Translations under genes and position numbers: made by a program | The notes under the pieces: generated by a model | What the model saw: the letters and a program-made list of their open reading frames with translations, nothing else | What the model was told of the DNA's origin: nothing | Database searches by the model: none | NCBI RefSeq assembly: GCF_040786285.1 | Contig: NZ_JBFMKQ010000005.1 | Span: 260,449-324,448 of the forward strand | DNA: 64,000 bases | DNA from: Aquimarina sp040786285 | GTDB lineage: Bacteria > Bacteroidota > Bacteroidia > Flavobacteriales > Flavobacteriaceae | Direction: 5' to 3' | In this document: piece after piece, positions 46,406-54,058 of the stretch | Numbering within the stretch: the stretch's first letter is position 1 | Layout of the letters: every line of letters begins with the position of its first letter

Positions 46406-46558
46406 TTAATCAATATGGTGATAGCAATTTCCAAAAGAACATCTTCCTCCGCATAGCGATAGACAAGCATCACCATAATATGTACCAGCTTTTATGGTTT
46501 GTTGTTCGCTCTTCTTTAATTGATTTACACCCTCTAAATTTAAAATGCTATTTAACAT
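46406..46558 (-). CDS. Cysteine-rich peptide with bacteriocin-type leader
   Basis: I translated this 50-residue minus-strand ORF by hand. The N-terminal half (MLNSILNLEGVNQLKKSEQQ) follows the leader pattern of flavobacterial natural-product precursors: LNLEG, a Leu/Lys/Ser-rich helix, EQ and a small-residue cleavage pair, here AG instead of GG (residues 24-25). The remaining core TYYGDACLSLCGGRC and SFGNCYHHID has four cysteines, at 32, 36, 40 and 45. A terminator follows at 46371-46399. Residues upstream are open in frame for ~39 codons but without a usual start. No maturation or export gene lies in the window. It may be a modified or disulphide-bonded secreted peptide. Confidence 0.75.
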   Translation of the reverse strand: MLNSILNLEGVNQLKKSEQQTIKAGTYYGDACLSLCGGRCSFGNCYHHID

Positions 46559-46633
46559 AATTCTTTTATTTGTGTTACCTACTCTGTCAAAGGCTTTTCG
46601 GTTTCCGCCGTTTACTATGATTTCGGTGGTTTT

Positions 46634-46656
46634 CGATTGTTTAGAAATTACAATCG
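46634..46656. repeat. Short dyad upstream of the peptide gene
   Basis: CGATTGT (46634-46640) and ACAATCG (46650-46656) form a 7-bp inverted repeat with a 9-base spacer, 76 bp upstream of the peptide start on the minus strand. A regulator could bind here; the promoter itself is not recognised. Confidence 0.35.
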
Positions 46657-46709
46657 CATAGTACTCAATTTTTTATCGATCACATTTTATGGTTCAGTTA
46701 TGAAGTTAT

Positions 46710-47372
46710 TTATGGACATATAGGATTACACTCATCTGGGTCAATTGGATCAGAATCACCAGGAGTATAAGGTCTTCTAACCGTTCTTCCATCTGCCCAT
46801 TTTCTTGCCTCGGGATTAACCACCCAAATACGTAAGCCTCTATTTGCAAATTCATTACGTTCTAATGCAGAGTTTAGACGTAAAGTGATAACGTCTTGCC
46901 CTTGTGAGTTCACATATTGAACACGATTTGAACCTCTATACGTACCGATGATTGAAGATCCGGTTGCGGTTCTGATATCCACATAAGCATTAGGTTCAAA
47001 GTTGTTCCCTACAATCCATATGCAATAATTATCATCACAGCCTGCACCTGCACGACTTATTAAAGGTAGTCCTATTGGTGTGATAATCGCCGCATTATAC
47101 AACCCTAAATATAATATTGAATAATTTGGTTCACAGGTAGGACTATTTGTATAATAAAGAACTCGATATCCTGGTGGGAAAGGATCTCGTGAACAATGCA
47201 AGAAAGCAGAAGACTTCCTGAAGTCGAAATCCTCAATGTCCTCTAGTATTTTTACATCCTCATTGTTTTCGACCAAAAGCTCATCTTGAAAAGTATCCTC
47301 TTCTTCAGTTTGACAACTTGCTACTACTAATAAGAAAACTGTCAATACTAATATTTCTATACGTTTTTTCAT
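46710..47372 (-). CDS. Exported lipoprotein with a beta-sandwich C-terminus
   Basis: The product is 220 residues: a lipoprotein signal (LLVVASCQTEEE), an acidic linker (residues ~22-50), then a Cys-rich beta domain. Six cysteines are scattered through SAFLHCSRD, SPTCEPNYS, GCDDNYCIW and CNPICP near the end. The block IVGNNFEPNAYVDIRTATGS and RGLRIWVVNPE recalls IPT/TIG or Ig-like sandwiches. I do not recognise the family. It may be paired with the T9SS protein upstream on the same strand. Confidence 0.75.
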   Translation of the reverse strand: MKKRIEILVLTVFLLVVASCQTEEEDTFQDELLVENNEDVKILEDIEDFDFRKSSAFLHCSRDPFPPGYRVLYYTNSPTCEPNYSILYLGLYNAAIITPIGLPLISRAGAGCDDNYCIWIVGNNFEPNAYVDIRTATGSSIIGTYRGSNRVQYVNSQGQDVITLRLNSALERNEFANRGLRIWVVNPEARKWADGRTVRRPYTPGDSDPIDPDECNPICP

Positions 47373-47469
47373 GTTTTTGATTATAGTTTAAAAATGATTT
47401 GTGATTCTTGTCGACCAGAATTCTTTGGTAAAACTATATCCAATTCATTGATTATAAAAAAGAAGAAAA

Positions 47470-47489
47470 GTCAGATTTATAAATCTGAC
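47470..47489. repeat. Perfect 20-bp palindrome (copy 2) upstream of the lipoprotein gene
   Basis: GTCAGATTTATAAATCTGAC is its own reverse complement. It resembles the palindrome at 48783-48802 at 16 of 20 positions. The minus strand is T-rich afterwards, so it could also be a terminator, but a separate terminator already ends the gene before it (47541-47570). Confidence 0.6.
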
Positions 47490-47540
47490 AAAATAGAAAG
47501 GTGTCTAATTTTTAATCTCAAAGATATATAAGACCAAAAA

Positions 47541-47570
47541 AACCGTTTCAAACTATGCGTGAAACGGCTT
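47541..47570 (-). terminator. Terminator of the T9SS cargo gene
   Basis: CCGTTTCA and TGAAACGG (47543-47550 with 47560-47567) form an 8-bp stem with a 9-base loop. A T run follows on the minus strand. It lies 23 bp past the stop. Confidence 0.85.
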
Positions 47571-47592
47571 TTCAAAAAAATAATAAATAGTA

Positions 47593-48705
47593 TTATTTCC
47601 TTACTATTATTCCTTGATATATTATGTTACCGACTGCAAGTGTATAGACATATATTCCTTTTGGCAGGTTATCATTAAAATAGGTTATGGTGTGATATGT
47701 ATTATTAGGAGGCAAAACATAGCCTTTTGTAGCCACATTCATCCCAAATCTGTTATAAAGCGTAAGCACAACAAGTGGTGAGGCATCTTGATCTAGAAAA
47801 AAAGTGAAATTTACCTGATCCTTAAAAGGATTTGGAAAGGTTTTGATCGTATCGGGATGTATTTGAATTTCGGGAACTTCATAGTTCAAATAATTATTAA
47901 AATCATTACGCTCTCTAATATAATTATCTTCATCAACTATGATATACAATTTTTCACCTATAATTTTAGAGTAGGTATCATAATCAACAAAAATTATACA
48001 GCTTTTACTATTATTTTCTCTAATAGGTCCTACATATTTTGTTCTAATAAGTTTTAATTTATCTTCAATTTTAATATAAAACCTAACCTTTGATTTTTCA
48101 TTAATATCATCTCTTCCAGTATTTCTTATATGTGCTTTAATTTGCACTTCACGTCGATTTCTATCAATGTTAGTGGCAACAGTCTCGGCATGAGTTATTT
48201 CTAGATCTCCAAGTTGTTCAGGATCATATACATTAAATGAAATATCTCTCTGATTTACTATAGTATTATCTAATTCTGATAAAGATAATGTGGCATTCTT
48301 TACTCCAGGAGAGACATCATATCGTAATAGATCTAACACGATAGTTCCTAGTAATATTTTGTTATTGTTTACATTGCGATCATCAGGATCTGGTCTAGTA
48401 GGAGGTATAAGGATTGGGGTTAACGTAGTGTTGATAATTGTAGATGATATATTAAATTTCTTTTCTGTAATACGCTGACTAGTATAAGTATCTTGATATA
48501 AACCGTAGATATTAAATTTTATTTTTCCCCAAATAAAAACGTGAAGGTCTTGAATTTGTGACTCATCGATTTCTATAAGTCCTGCACTGGTATTAATGGT
48601 AACATCAATTATTTTTTCAAAATCACTTTCGGTTTCTTGAGCAATAGACTGAGTAACAAAAGTGATAAAGAAAATTACTGATAAGAACTTAAATTTTTCA
48701 AACAT
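47593..48705 (-). CDS. T9SS cargo with CARDB-like domain
   Basis: This 370-residue protein has a signal peptide ending in SIAQ. Residues ~165-285 resemble a CARDB Ig-like domain (AHIRNTGRDDINEKSKVRFYI, DNYIRERNDFNNYL). The last ~75 residues are the type A sorting domain that directs export through the type IX secretion system: FPNPFKDQVNFTF, LYNRFGMNV, LPKGIYVYTL and a terminal GIIVRK. It is therefore predicted to be cell-surface or secreted. A terminator follows at 47541-47570. Confidence 0.9.
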   Translation of the reverse strand: MFEKFKFLSVIFFITFVTQSIAQETESDFEKIIDVTINTSAGLIEIDESQIQDLHVFIWGKIKFNIYGLYQDTYTSQRITEKKFNISSTIINTTLTPILIPPTRPDPDDRNVNNNKILLGTIVLDLLRYDVSPGVKNATLSLSELDNTIVNQRDISFNVYDPEQLGDLEITHAETVATNIDRNRREVQIKAHIRNTGRDDINEKSKVRFYIKIEDKLKLIRTKYVGPIRENNSKSCIIFVDYDTYSKIIGEKLYIIVDEDNYIRERNDFNNYLNYEVPEIQIHPDTIKTFPNPFKDQVNFTFFLDQDASPLVVLTLYNRFGMNVATKGYVLPPNNTYHTITYFNDNLPKGIYVYTLAVGNIIYQGIIVRK

Positions 48706-48778
48706 AAAACTGTGTATTTATTGGTTATTCGGTAAAAATACTCATTGCTTTATCCTAAATAGAAAATTATGAATTTTG

Positions 48779-48806
48779 GAATGTCAATTTTATAAAATTG
48801 ACATTC
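48779..48806. repeat. Perfect 28-bp palindrome (copy 1) upstream of the T9SS gene
   Basis: Bases 48779-48806 are self-complementary throughout; the core GTCAATTTTATAAAATTGAC (48783-48802) matches the palindrome at 47470-47489 at 16 of 20 positions. It lies 74 bp upstream of the T9SS start and 22 bp past the AraC-type gene's stop. The minus strand lacks a T tract after it. Confidence 0.65.
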
Positions 48807-48828
48807 TTATCTTTATTTATACAAGTAA

Positions 48829-50541
48829 TTATATGTCGATTTTGCTAGACTCATGAGTATTGGATATTACTTTTTTGATAAAATAAGAATGACTTAAGCC
48901 TGTTTGTTTTTTAAATGCTGATGCAAAAGTATTTACACTCTTATAACCTAATTCTCCTGCAATGGCTTTGATGGTATATGATCTAAACTTATGATTTGTG
49001 TTTAATTGTTCAATACAAAATTTAATTCTTAATTCATTGATGTAGTCATTAAAGGATTGCTGTTTATACTCATTAATAATTTTCGACAAATAAGTGGTAT
49101 TGGTTTCGATATCTTTTGCGGTCGTATACAAACTACAATCTGGACTCAAATAAAAGGTTGTTTTTTCTAAATCTAACAATCGCTCTAATAAGCTCTTTGC
49201 TTTTTTGTCTGTAATAAAATCATTTTTTTGAACGCTTAAAGTTTTGGATACACTTTCCTGTATTCTTCCTTTTTGCAATTCCTCAAATAAGCTTTTATTC
49301 TTTTTTTTGGTTTTAATGGTGTAGAATAAAATTACTGCTGCAAAAACTAAAGCTAATAAAAACCCACTAGCGTAGAGAAAATTTTTAGATATTAAATTTT
49401 TATTTTTTTCTTCAAGACTTTCTAGATCACGGTCATATAATTTCTCTTGAGCATTTATATCGTTTTGGTAAAGAGAATCAACAATTTTATTGTAGGCTTT
49501 GGTATATTTAAACTGTAAACTGGTATCCTGCAATTTTTCACCACATTTAATGGCTAACAGATAAGCTTCTTGTATTTTTTCTACTTCTGGATTAGTTTTT
49601 ATATGGTGAAAGTTTTGTTCTAATACATCTCTCGCTTTACTGTATTCGGTTTGATTATATAAGCAAGTAGCTATATGAAGGTTTGCAGTAAATAGATCAG
49701 GATCATTCGTTTTATTAAGTTCTATTATGTCAGCTTTAGCAATGTTGAGATAAGAAAGCGCTTTAGGATATTTTTGTTTTCCGATATAAGCTTCTCCTAT
49801 ATTAAGATTAAAATCAATAATATACGCAATCAGATTTAGTTTTTCTGCATATTGTAAACCTTGATAATCGTATTTGAGTGCCTCGTCATAGTTACCCAGC
49901 TTGTAGTAACAAACCCCAATTCCTTGAATGATTGATAGATATTTGGCATCATAATTAGTATCTGATTTTTTGGAGGACTTTTGTAGTAATTTAAAAGCTT
50001 TTTGAAAAGATGCCAACGCTTTTTGAGTTTGATCAAGTCTAATTCTAATTTGTCCGATACTGACTAAATTATAAATCTGATAATCTTTAAGATTATAGTC
50101 CTCGATAATCTTTTGAGCGCGTAAATATCGATTTAATGAATTTTTACGATCTCTCTTTTCTTGATATGCAGCGGCAACAAGATATAGTCCACTTAGCATA
50201 TAATTTCCATTTCTAATGTTTTCAGCAGATGTTATCGCGTTATTTCCGTAATGAATTGTTTTATCATATTTTTTATTACGATATGCTATATTGCCTAAAT
50301 AATAATTAGCGAAGAATTGTATTGAATAATTCTCGTTTTCTATACCTCTATCTAAATAGAGCTTGTAGTAGCTTTCTGCTAATATGGTATTAGTGTTTAG
50401 AGTTTTTGCCAAGAAATTTTCAATAGAATCAGTGTTTTTATTATTAATGATGAAGTTCTTGTCCAGTTCACTTTGTTGAAAAGAGTATAGATGAAAACAT
50501 AAAAAAAGAGAAAATATAAGTATGTAATGTTGGCGTGTCAT
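48829..50541 (-). CDS. TPR-AraC-type transmembrane transcription regulator
   Basis: This 570-residue protein starts with a signal-like hydrophobic stretch, then seven or more TPR-like helical repeats (~40-380). A membrane helix (~388-410, FLYASGFLLALVFAAVILFY) leads to an intracellular AraC-type HTH (~460-565: DIETNTTYLSKIINEYK, YTIKAIAGELGYKSVNTFASAFKKQTG). This one-component plan is common in flavobacteria. It probably senses something in the periplasm through the TPR part. The nearest likely targets are the T9SS and lipoprotein genes downstream. Confidence 0.9.
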   Translation of the reverse strand: MTRQHYILIFSLFLCFHLYSFQQSELDKNFIINNKNTDSIENFLAKTLNTNTILAESYYKLYLDRGIENENYSIQFFANYYLGNIAYRNKKYDKTIHYGNNAITSAENIRNGNYMLSGLYLVAAAYQEKRDRKNSLNRYLRAQKIIEDYNLKDYQIYNLVSIGQIRIRLDQTQKALASFQKAFKLLQKSSKKSDTNYDAKYLSIIQGIGVCYYKLGNYDEALKYDYQGLQYAEKLNLIAYIIDFNLNIGEAYIGKQKYPKALSYLNIAKADIIELNKTNDPDLFTANLHIATCLYNQTEYSKARDVLEQNFHHIKTNPEVEKIQEAYLLAIKCGEKLQDTSLQFKYTKAYNKIVDSLYQNDINAQEKLYDRDLESLEEKNKNLISKNFLYASGFLLALVFAAVILFYTIKTKKKNKSLFEELQKGRIQESVSKTLSVQKNDFITDKKAKSLLERLLDLEKTTFYLSPDCSLYTTAKDIETNTTYLSKIINEYKQQSFNDYINELRIKFCIEQLNTNHKFRSYTIKAIAGELGYKSVNTFASAFKKQTGLSHSYFIKKVISNTHESSKIDI

Positions 50542-50579
50542 TAGAGATTTTCAAATTAGGTTTCTTCTTGAGTATTTAT

Positions 50580-50634
50580 TGATAAATAACAAAACCCCAA
50601 TATATCAAAAATTAAAGTTTGATAATTGAGGTTT
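50580..50634 (-). terminator. Imperfect hairpin, probable terminator of the OmpA operon
   Basis: An A-rich arm with ACCCCAATATATCAAA pairs imperfectly with TTTGATAATTGAGGTTT; the minus strand ends in a T-rich stretch. It lies about 80-130 bp beyond the OmpA-gene stop. The pairing has several mismatches. Confidence 0.5.
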
Positions 50635-50714
50635 ATTCATTTAAAATAATAAGAATGATCCCTTTTACAGAATTTCACTAATAAATCCTTCTGAATTTGT
50701 AATTATTTAAATAA

Positions 50715-51758
50715 TTACATTTTATGTAATTCTACCCGTCTGTTTTTGGCTTTTCCCTTTTCTGTAGTATTATTAGCAACGGGTTTGGTTTCGCCAAAAC
50801 CTTCACTATGTAACCTAGACTCGTCAATTCCTTCATCAGTTAGTGCCAATAATACTGCTCTCGCACGGTTTTTGGACAACCTTAGATTAGAATTATCATC
50901 GCCGACATCATCTGTATGGCCTTCGATACTAACCTTTAAATTTGGATTGCTTTTTAGCATTTTAGTGATCTCATCTATAAGGCCGTATGAATCAGTTTTT
51001 ATTCTTGATTTACCTGTGTCAAAATTGATTTGAAGAGATACAAAACCTTTTTGATCAATCTCACTTTTAATCTTTTTTGCGGTAATTTTCTCTATGGTTT
51101 GTTCAAAATCTTTAACTTCTACAACTCCTATTTCGCCAGTAGCAGAATTTGAGTATACCTGAAAACCAATTTTTTTATCCTCTTGATTAAGGGCATACAT
51201 GCGAATAGGTTGATTATAGGGATCACCCATTATGAAATTATAAACATTGAATTTATCGCTTTCATTTAAAGTTTTCAATATTTCTCTGGGAATTTTTTTG
51301 TCAGTGATTAAGATAGCACCAATGGATCTTAAATACTCAGAAACACTTTTGTCGAATACATATTGACCCCATTTTTCTTTTGGGTTTTCCATTTTGATGA
51401 TCATCTTAGATACTCGACCCTCCAAAGTAAAGTTAGTTCGACCATCGAACATTTCTAATTTAGAGAATTCAAATGTCTCTGTTTCTCTACTTTTTTTATT
51501 TATTTCCATTCCTTTTGGAGGGGTAATGTATGGGAATTCGCCTATGTCATGATTTGTAACGGGAATATTGTTCCAATTAAATTCCTTTATTGTTTGTTTA
51601 TTTGTTTCCCTGTTTTCGGTATTTGTGGCTGTTTCTGTCACGATAGATTCAATTTTAGACACAGAATCTTCTGTTTGAGTGATAGATTGATTTTCATTAT
51701 TATTTTTACAACTACCTAATATAAGGGATAGACAAATTGTCCAAAGCACTTTTTTCAT
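50715..51758 (-). CDS. OmpA-family lipoprotein
   Basis: The product is 347 residues: a lipoprotein signal (LILGSCKNN), a Ser/Thr-rich linker, a ~170-residue domain of unknown fold, and a C-terminal OmpA peptidoglycan-binding domain (~240-347). SLQINFDTGKSRIK, NPNLKVSIEGHTDDVGDD and NLRLSKNRARAVLLAL carry the GHTD and R-x-x-R ligand residues. It probably links the outer membrane to the cell wall. It is the last gene of the operon 53167-50715. Confidence 0.9.
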   Translation of the reverse strand: MKKVLWTICLSLILGSCKNNNENQSITQTEDSVSKIESIVTETATNTENRETNKQTIKEFNWNNIPVTNHDIGEFPYITPPKGMEINKKSRETETFEFSKLEMFDGRTNFTLEGRVSKMIIKMENPKEKWGQYVFDKSVSEYLRSIGAILITDKKIPREILKTLNESDKFNVYNFIMGDPYNQPIRMYALNQEDKKIGFQVYSNSATGEIGVVEVKDFEQTIEKITAKKIKSEIDQKGFVSLQINFDTGKSRIKTDSYGLIDEITKMLKSNPNLKVSIEGHTDDVGDDNSNLRLSKNRARAVLLALTDEGIDESRLHSEGFGETKPVANNTTEKGKAKNRRVELHKM

Positions 51759-51778
51759 TTTCGGTTTTATGGTTTTGA

Positions 51779-52489
51779 TTATCTAATTCCCGTCAATTCA
51801 TGATACCCTATCAACTTTCCTTTTTTATTATAAGATTCTGAGCGTACTACCACTACATTATCATGGTACCATTCTACACCACTGCCATTTATTTTGATAA
51901 TCCCAAATTTACTTTTGAAATCAAACGTCACCTTTTGACATTTAAATGAACCAGCAGGAGTAGTGATGGTTTCTTCTCCAACAATTTTTCTATTTAGGAT
52001 ATTAAATGTCATTGTGATTAATGTGAATCCTTGATTGTTTAGTTTGATACTTATATACCCATCATCTAATTGATCTCCAACATCACTATTTGTAGGAAAT
52101 TCTAATACATCCCCATCTATTTCGAGTTTAAGATTTTCTTGATTTTGTTCAGATAGTTTATCTAAACTAAAAAATCGAAGCATATCTACACTAAATAAAC
52201 CATTATTACAATTAGCTTTATACTGTGTACTAAATGGTTGTTTGTTTTTTGTGTCGTTTACCGTTGCTTTAATTATGGCTTCTATATTAGTATCAGTTCC
52301 AGATATTTCTATAGTTTCATGTCTGGTTGTACTTTTCTTTTTTCCATTTTTATTGTAATCTGTGTAATCTAGAATTGCTCCTTTTTTCATAAAAAGTACA
52401 GCATTACATTCTTGAGCATAACCAATTATAGGCGATATAGCAAAGATTACAACAGCAAAGCATAGTGTTTTGAAGCCGATATTTTTCAT
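51779..52489 (-). CDS. Exported protein, DUF3108/TapB-like
   Basis: This 236-residue protein has a signal peptide and the beta-rich pattern of the DUF3108 (TapB-like) family: an early GAILDYTDYNKNGKKK, a middle TPAGSFKCQKVTFDF, and a C-terminal VEWYHDNVVVVRSESYNKKGKL. Members form lipocalin-like barrels in the periplasm, but their ligand is mostly unknown. It lies between the OmpA gene (20 bp after) and the hypothetical lipoprotein (45 bp before). Confidence 0.75.
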   Translation of the reverse strand: MKNIGFKTLCFAVVIFAISPIIGYAQECNAVLFMKKGAILDYTDYNKNGKKKSTTRHETIEISGTDTNIEAIIKATVNDTKNKQPFSTQYKANCNNGLFSVDMLRFFSLDKLSEQNQENLKLEIDGDVLEFPTNSDVGDQLDDGYISIKLNNQGFTLITMTFNILNRKIVGEETITTPAGSFKCQKVTFDFKSKFGIIKINGSGVEWYHDNVVVVRSESYNKKGKLIGYHELTGIR

Positions 52490-52534
52490 TTTAAGTTTTT
52501 TTTTGATGACTGTGCGGTATGTTTTTATTGTGTA

Positions 52535-53167
52535 TTAGTCAGCTTTTTGTTTTAATGTTTTAAGGTCTAGTTCATCTATCGCCTTTTTAATTTTCTGTAA
52601 AGCGACGTTACTACCTTCTAATGAAACGATAAATCGATTTGCCACCATTACATCAATTTTAGAGTCTTCGCTATCGTCATATTCATTTTTTTCTACTTCT
52701 TCGATAGCCTTGTAACCATTGATGGTGATCGATTTTTTGTATCCAGTATTGGTCTGCTCTTCAAAGTCTCTTGCAAACCCTAAACGACTTAATGCAATCA
52801 TAGCACTTCCCGTTTCTCCTGCACCATCAATAATAGAAAGAGAAATTATGTTTCCGTCTTCATTTTCGTATTCCGCTTCAGCCATGGCCACATCGGCCAT
52901 AAATTGATTACCTATAGAAAATTTCTTTCTGGGATAACCAGATAGACTTTCGGGGAGTAAAGTCTTTAGCTCTGTATTAGAAATAGGGGTTGCTTTTAAA
53001 AGCTTTTCGCCTTCTTCTTCAATTTTTTCGGCTTCATCGGCAATTTTATTTAGCTCAGAAACACCTTTAATAACATCAAATAGACCAGGTTCATCTTCTT
53101 TTTGCTTATCTCTTCCGCAAGAAATGAATACCAAAATAGATATAATAATAGTGAATGTTGTTCTCAT
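52535..53167 (-). CDS. Hypothetical lipoprotein
   Basis: The product is 210 residues. A lipoprotein signal (ILVFISCGRD) is followed by a coiled-coil linker (ELNKIADEAEKIEEEGEK) and a beta-rich domain with LPESLSGYPRKKF and FMADVAMAEAEYENEDGN. The C-terminus has IDELDLKTLKQKAD. I recognise no family, but it fits the envelope operon with the DUF3108-like and OmpA genes. Its upstream gap holds a small 7-bp inverted repeat (53186-53202). Confidence 0.7.
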   Translation of the reverse strand: MRTTFTIIISILVFISCGRDKQKEDEPGLFDVIKGVSELNKIADEAEKIEEEGEKLLKATPISNTELKTLLPESLSGYPRKKFSIGNQFMADVAMAEAEYENEDGNIISLSIIDGAGETGSAMIALSRLGFARDFEEQTNTGYKKSITINGYKAIEEVEKNEYDDSEDSKIDVMVANRFIVSLEGSNVALQKIKKAIDELDLKTLKQKAD

Positions 53168-53291
53168 TTTTAATTGGTGTGAAAATTAGTTCTATGAACT
53201 AAATTAAGCCTATTAATGTTAGGGTTTTTGGCAAATGAGAATTTGACTTTATATTTCCAGAAAATGAGAGGTTTAGACGAGAATTTATGGT

Positions 53292-54038
53292 TTATAGTTT
53301 TTCTATATATGCAATCAACTGTTGTTTTTTACTCTGCGCAACAGGGATTGCATGTTTTTGATCAAGAATGATTTGTTCATTGCGCTTATCAAATGAAGTA
53401 ATATAATTTAGATTAATCAAAAAACTCTGATGAACGCGAAAAAAACTAAGATCGGCTAATTTTTCTTCAAATGACTTCAAGGGCTTTGAAACTAATATTT
53501 CTTTTCCGGATACGAGAAAAAATGTGGTATAGTTGTTATCAGATTGTGCAAATAAAATCTCTTCAGTTTTAATAATGTGGATGGCATCTGCATTTTTGAG
53601 AATAAGTTTTTTTGATGCTGTTTGATTTGAAAAATTTTGAAGTAATGTTTGTAATTGAAGCCGATAATTCTCTTTATGAATATCTTGATCAACTTTTTGA
53701 AGTGCAGAAACCATCTCCTGTTCTGTGTAGGGTTTTAAAAGGTAATCTAATGCACTAAATTTAAAAGCCTCAATGGCATATTTTGCAAATGAAGTTGTAA
53801 ATATTATTTTGAAATCAATAGAATCAAATAATGCAAGAAACTCAAAAGCATTACCATCGGTAAGAAATACATCTAGAATGATAAAATCTGGTCGAAACTT
53901 TTTTATATGCTTTGCAGCATCATGTATAGATTCAGAATTGCCAAGAATAGTAACATTCCCATATTGTTTTATGATTGATGAAACATAAGAGAGTGCTTGT
54001 GAGTCATCTTCTACAATAAAACAGGATATAGCATTCAT
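53292..54038 (-). CDS. LytTR-family response regulator
   Basis: This 248-residue regulator has a receiver domain with the acidic pair in VEDD, phosphoacceptor D55 region in FIILDVFLTDGNAF, the switch threonine in IIFTTSFAKYA and the lysine in YLLKPYTEQE. The C-terminal LytTR domain starts around residue 145 (EEILFAQSDNNYTTFFLVSG, FRVHQSFLINLNYI). It lies 20 bp after the kinase gene, its probable partner. Confidence 0.93.
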   Translation of the reverse strand: MNAISCFIVEDDSQALSYVSSIIKQYGNVTILGNSESIHDAAKHIKKFRPDFIILDVFLTDGNAFEFLALFDSIDFKIIFTTSFAKYAIEAFKFSALDYLLKPYTEQEMVSALQKVDQDIHKENYRLQLQTLLQNFSNQTASKKLILKNADAIHIIKTEEILFAQSDNNYTTFFLVSGKEILVSKPLKSFEEKLADLSFFRVHQSFLINLNYITSFDKRNEQIILDQKHAIPVAQSKKQQLIAYIEKL

Positions 54039-54058
54039 AAGGTAAAGATACTTTATTT

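Noticed and set aside
46559..46675. In-frame upstream extension of the cysteine-rich peptide
   Set aside because: The frame is open for ~39 codons but has no ATG, GTG or TTG; the ATG at 46558 gives a normal leader length.
48290..48478. Plus-strand ORF inside the T9SS gene
   Set aside because: It lies antisense to a well-supported gene with recognised domains.
53186..53202. 7-bp inverted repeat before the hypothetical lipoprotein gene
   Set aside because: The arms are short and AT-rich, so chance is a good explanation.
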